A stretch of 9,198 nt of DNA, from the NCBI GenBank assembly GCA_019312685.1, contig JAFDCR010000265.1, positions 1-9,198 of the forward strand, given 5' to 3'. Below are positions 6,897-9,198 of this stretch, piece after piece. Under the pieces are notes generated by a model. The model ran no database searches. It was not told the DNA's origin and saw only the letters and a list, made by a program, of their open reading frames with translations. Each line of letters begins with the position of its first letter. Position 1 is the first letter of the stretch. The translations under genes were made by a program, and so were the position numbers. This stretch comes from Deltaproteobacteria bacterium. GTDB taxonomy: Bacteria; Desulfobacterota; Desulfobulbia; Desulfobulbales; BM004.

Positions 6897-7168
6897 TGAC
6901 TCCGCTGCGTCTTTTCATCATAGGTATTCTTCTTTTTATCCTCTACCGGCTGCTCGTGGGGCCGAAGAAAAAGCGGATGGGGGGTAAGAAAAAAGGTGGT
7001 GTATCATCCGGTGGAGCAATCCAGGATGTATTAGTGGAAGATCCTGTCTGCCATACATATATTCCCAAGGGACAGGCTGTTCAATTGCATCATGATAAGA
7101 AAAAATATTATTTTTGCAGTGATAAATGCTGTGAAACGTTTCTCAAGCAAAAAGGAGATAAAGAATGA
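6896..7168 (+). CDS. Small membrane-anchored YHS/TRASH-like cysteine protein
   Basis: The 90-residue protein has one N-terminal membrane segment (about 4-21), a very basic linker of lysines and glycines (24-35) and a C-terminal cysteine module (about 44-85). The module reads D-P-V-C (C52), then a Y-Y-F-C-S pattern with C74, C78 and C79, and ends in an aromatic T-F. This is the YHS/TRASH-type arrangement thought to bind metal, with the basic linker placing the module in the cytoplasm (positive-inside rule; inference). It most resembles the small uncharacterised PP0621-type and YHS proteins. The GTG start overlaps the folK stop by one base, and its TGA overlaps the next ATG by four bases (ATGA), so it is locked into this operon. 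Metal identity and role are unknown. Confidence 0.8.
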   Translation: MTPLRLFIIGILLFILYRLLVGPKKKRMGGKKKGGVSSGGAIQDVLVEDPVCHTYIPKGQAVQLHHDKKKYYFCSDKCCETFLKQKGDKE

Positions 7169-7809
7169 AATTTTTTATTGATACCGCCAACATTGAAGAG
7201 ATCAAGAAAGCAGTTGCCCTGGGAATGGTTGACGGCGTCACTACGAATCCTTCTCTCATTGCCAGAGAGAACAGGCCGTTTGAGGAGTTGCTGCAGGAAA
7301 TATGTGAACTGGTTGAAGGCCCGGTCAATGGTGAGGTGGTCAGCCTTGATGCCGATGGTATGATTGAGGAAGGGAGAAAACTTGCTGCCTTCCACAAGAA
7401 TATTGTGGTCAAGATACCAATGACCACTGAGGGGCTGAAAGCCGTTAAGGTTTTAAGTGCTGAGGATATCAAGACAAATGTTACCCTGATCTTTTCCTCC
7501 ATGCAGGCATTAATGGCTGCCAAGGCCGGGGCAGCCTATGTAAGTCCTTTTGTGGGCCGCCTGGATGATATTTCCCAGGTCGGTATGGATCTGGTGAGCG
7601 ATATAATGAATATCTACGGTAACTATGGGTATGAGACCGAAGTTATCGTCGCCAGTATCCGCAATCCTGTCCACGTGGTGGAGGCTGCCTTGATCGGTGC
7701 GGATATCGCTACCATTCCGTTTAAGGTAATTGATCAGCTGGCAAAACATCCCCTTACTGATATCGGGATGGAGAAATTTCTCGCTGATTGGGAGAAACGA
7801 ACAAAATAG
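7165..7809 (+). CDS. fsa: Transaldolase / fructose-6-phosphate aldolase (TalC/MipB family)
   Basis: This is a small TIM-barrel class I aldolase of 214 residues, the normal length for the family. D6, T26 and N28 (in GVTTNPS), Schiff-base K83 (VVKIP), R132 and S164 match catalytic positions of E. coli FSA, whose lysine is K85. Two positions tell the subgroups apart. The residue equivalent to FSA Tyr131 is F129 (SPFVGRLDD), and that equivalent to FSA Gln59 is E57. Both are the transaldolase form, so transfer of dihydroxyacetone units in the pentose phosphate pathway is more likely than aldol cleavage of fructose 6-phosphate (inference). AAAGGAG seven bases before the ATG is a strong ribosome binding site. 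The start overlaps the preceding stop by four bases. Confidence 0.93.
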   Translation: MKFFIDTANIEEIKKAVALGMVDGVTTNPSLIARENRPFEELLQEICELVEGPVNGEVVSLDADGMIEEGRKLAAFHKNIVVKIPMTTEGLKAVKVLSAEDIKTNVTLIFSSMQALMAAKAGAAYVSPFVGRLDDISQVGMDLVSDIMNIYGNYGYETEVIVASIRNPVHVVEAALIGADIATIPFKVIDQLAKHPLTDIGMEKFLADWEKRTK

Positions 7810-7835
7810 TTAAAGGTCTTTTCAGGTACTTTATT

Positions 7836-8414
7836 ATGCGCCTTGCACTGTTGACAGTTTTTGCAGCAGTTCTGAGCTTAGCCTTCCCAGATGCCAGAGC
7901 GGCCATGTACTCATACGTCGATCAGTACGGCGTGATGCATTTTACCAATGTCCCGGCAGACCCGAGATACAAGGAGCTTCCCGGGTTTGAAAGAATAAGA
8001 ATAACAGCCATAAGGGGAAGATACGGACAATTCATTAAAATGGCTGCCGATAGATACCGGCTGGACCCCGAACTCATCCGGGCCGTAATTAAAGTTGAAT
8101 CCAGTTTCAATCCTTTTGCGGTTTCAAAAAAAGGTGCCATGGGTTTGATGCAGTTAATGCCTGAGACCGCAAAGGAAATGAAGGTAATGGAGCCGTTTGA
8201 GGCCAGGGATAACATTATGGGCGGCAGCAGGTATCTGAGAAAGCTGCTTGACCAGTTTGAGGGAGACCTGCGGCTTGGGCTGGCAGCCTACAATGCAGGT
8301 CCCAACAGGATTATTGCAGGCAGAATTCCTGCAATAGATGAAACGGAGCAGTATGTTAAAAAGGTTCTGTACGAGTATGGAAAATACAGGACAGGGGCAT
8401 TGGCTGAGCAATAG
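7836..8414 (+). CDS. Secreted lytic transglycosylase (DUF4124 + SLT domain)
   Basis: This enzyme would cleave peptidoglycan strands to 1,6-anhydromuramoyl ends in the periplasm. From the ATG at 7836 the 192-residue product begins with a clear signal peptide: M-R, a hydrophobic stretch to about residue 17, then a likely A-R-A cleavage site near 22. The frame is also open upstream to a TTG at 7788, but that would place 16 hydrophilic or mixed residues before the signal peptide and overlap the transaldolase gene, so 7836 is preferred. A short DUF4124-like segment follows (about 24-45, Y-x-Y-V-D-x-x-G). The SLT goose-lysozyme-like domain (about 62-180) has catalytic E88 in KVESSFNP, GLMQLMP (103-109) and AYNAGP (151-156). 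No lipobox is seen. It sits 26 bp after the transaldolase gene and 12 bp before pgsA. Confidence 0.9.
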   Translation: MRLALLTVFAAVLSLAFPDARAAMYSYVDQYGVMHFTNVPADPRYKELPGFERIRITAIRGRYGQFIKMAADRYRLDPELIRAVIKVESSFNPFAVSKKGAMGLMQLMPETAKEMKVMEPFEARDNIMGGSRYLRKLLDQFEGDLRLGLAAYNAGPNRIIAGRIPAIDETEQYVKKVLYEYGKYRTGALAEQ

Positions 8415-8426
8415 GGACGGTTTATT

Positions 8427-8996
8427 ATGAGAAATATTTATACTGTTCCCAATCTATTGACAGGTTACCGGTTTGCCATTGTTCCTGTGCTGCTGCTTCT
8501 GCTCCAGCCGGCAAGAGGAGATCTTGTTGCCCTATGGGCTTTTTTTCTTTTCTTATCAGGCGCCTTGACTGACCTGGCCGACGGTTATCTGGCCAGAAAA
8601 CACCAGATTGAATCAGTTCTGGGTAAGCTGATGGATCCCCTGGCTGACAAGATGCTTGTCGCAACGCCTCTGGTGATGCTGATACCCATGGGCAGGCTGC
8701 CTGCCTGGGTCAGCCTGCTTATTATCTCCAGGGAACTGGCGGTGACAGGCCTGCGAGGGCTTGCTGCAGCCAGCGGTATCGTGGTTTCGGCCAGCGGGCT
8801 AGGCAAGGTAAAAAGTGTTTTCCAGTATACCGCACTCTGTGTCCTGATTTTCCCTGCCGCTCTTTTACCCATTCCATATCTCCACGACCTGGGCAGGGTG
8901 ATACTTTACGTATCTCTCGTGCTCACTGTCTGGTCGGGAATTGATTATTTTGTCCGGCTGCAGAAAATATATTTGAACCCGCCGAAAGACTCATAG
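8427..8996 (+). CDS. pgsA: CDP-diacylglycerol--glycerol-3-phosphate 3-phosphatidyltransferase
   Basis: PgsA makes phosphatidylglycerol phosphate from CDP-diacylglycerol and glycerol 3-phosphate, the committed step to phosphatidylglycerol and cardiolipin in the inner membrane. The CDP-alcohol phosphatidyltransferase signature is complete: D49, D52-G53, A56-R57, G66, D70 and D74, with canonical spacing. SRELAVTGLR (101-110) and GKVKSVFQ (126-133) are typical of PgsA rather than PssA or cardiolipin synthase. The 189 residues contain several hydrophobic segments (about 10-27, 33-50, 76-88, 93-100, 131-148, 155-172). The N-terminal YTVPNLLT matches the family start, supporting the ATG at 8427. It is the last protein gene before the tRNA. 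Confidence 0.95.
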   Translation: MRNIYTVPNLLTGYRFAIVPVLLLLLQPARGDLVALWAFFLFLSGALTDLADGYLARKHQIESVLGKLMDPLADKMLVATPLVMLIPMGRLPAWVSLLIISRELAVTGLRGLAAASGIVVSASGLGKVKSVFQYTALCVLIFPAALLPIPYLHDLGRVILYVSLVLTVWSGIDYFVRLQKIYLNPPKDS

Positions 8997-9071
8997 GTTC
9001 TGTTGCATTGAGCAAAAAGGGTTAATGACCTGTAAAATGTTTCTAATGTCGCTGTGGGGGCAGAATACAGG

Positions 9072-9101
9072 TTGACAGGAAAAGTGTTTTTGCGTTAAGA
9101 A
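9072..9101 (+). promoter_or_regulatory. Probable promoter for tRNA-Leu
   Basis: A perfect TTGACA -35 box lies at 9072-9077. The -10 is poor: the best candidates are TAAGAA (9096-9101, spacer 18) or GTTAAG (9094-9099, spacer 16) with an upstream TG (9091-9092) as in extended -10 sites. Transcription would begin only a few bases before the tRNA 5' end. Support is the consensus -35 and its position. Confidence 0.4.
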
Positions 9102-9111
9102 ACAAATAATT

Positions 9112-9198
9112 GCCGGAGTGGTGAAACTGGTAGACGCACGGGACTCAAAATCCCGCGGGGGCGACCCCGTGTCGGTTCGATTCCGACCTCCGGCACCA
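9112..9198 (+). tRNA. tRNA-Leu (anticodon CAA)
   Basis: The full class II cloverleaf is visible. The acceptor arms GCCGGAG (9112-9118) and CTCCGGC (9188-9194) pair perfectly. The anticodon stem CGGGA/TCCCG (9139-9143 and 9151-9155) encloses loop CTCAAAA with anticodon CAA at 9146-9148, reading UUG. A long variable arm with a GGGG/CCCC stem (9157-9160 and 9165-9168) is typical of leucine tRNAs. The T arm is GTCGG/CCGAC around TTCGATT (9171-9187). Discriminator A9195, the leucine identity base, is followed by genome-encoded CCA at 9196-9198. It ends exactly at the window edge. Confidence 0.97.

Noticed and set aside
9028..9072. Seven-base inverted repeat ACCTGTA/TACAGGT upstream of the tRNA
   Set aside because: The arms are short and 31 bases apart, with no T-run; likely chance, though the right arm touches the -35 box.

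Overview
The window is a compact, co-directional (+ strand) chromosomal segment from a Gram-negative bacterium, most likely a member of the Desulfobacterota (former Deltaproteobacteria: Desulfobulbales or Desulfuromonadales). The placement is an inference. It rests on the DapL variant of lysine synthesis, the fibronectin-type-III protein upstream of lysA, the DUF4124-SLT lytic transglycosylase and general codon and protein style. No 16S or other phylogenetic marker is present.

Layout: (1) 1-831, the C-terminal part of a fibronectin type III repeat protein cut by the window edge. (2) 883-6342, a lysine/diaminopimelate cluster in the order lysA, dapF, dapA, dapB, dapL. (3) 6357-8996, a tightly packed run of folK, a small membrane-anchored YHS-like cysteine protein, a TalC/MipB-family transaldolase, a secreted lytic transglycosylase and pgsA, with two stop/start overlaps. 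(4) 9112-9198, a tRNA-Leu(CAA) with encoded CCA, ending exactly at the window edge.

The five lysine genes encode every step from aspartate semialdehyde to L-lysine by the aminotransferase shortcut: DapA, DapB, DapL, DapF, LysA. DapL converts tetrahydrodipicolinate directly to LL-DAP, so dapC, dapD and dapE are not needed. Meso-DAP also feeds peptidoglycan. The downstream genes serve folate synthesis (FolK), sugar phosphates (transaldolase), the cell wall (lytic transglycosylase) and phospholipids (PgsA), so the segment looks like ordinary core metabolism.

The largest non-coding gap (4938-5172, dapB-dapL) holds a roughly 103-bp imperfect palindrome with a strong central hairpin, followed by AT-rich sequence. 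This is the least explained structure in the window. I see no CRISPR array, insertion sequence, phage gene, toxin-antitoxin pair or canonical rho-independent terminator. I do not see convincing evidence of a new multi-gene system. The best leads are the intergenic palindrome and the translationally coupled YHS protein.
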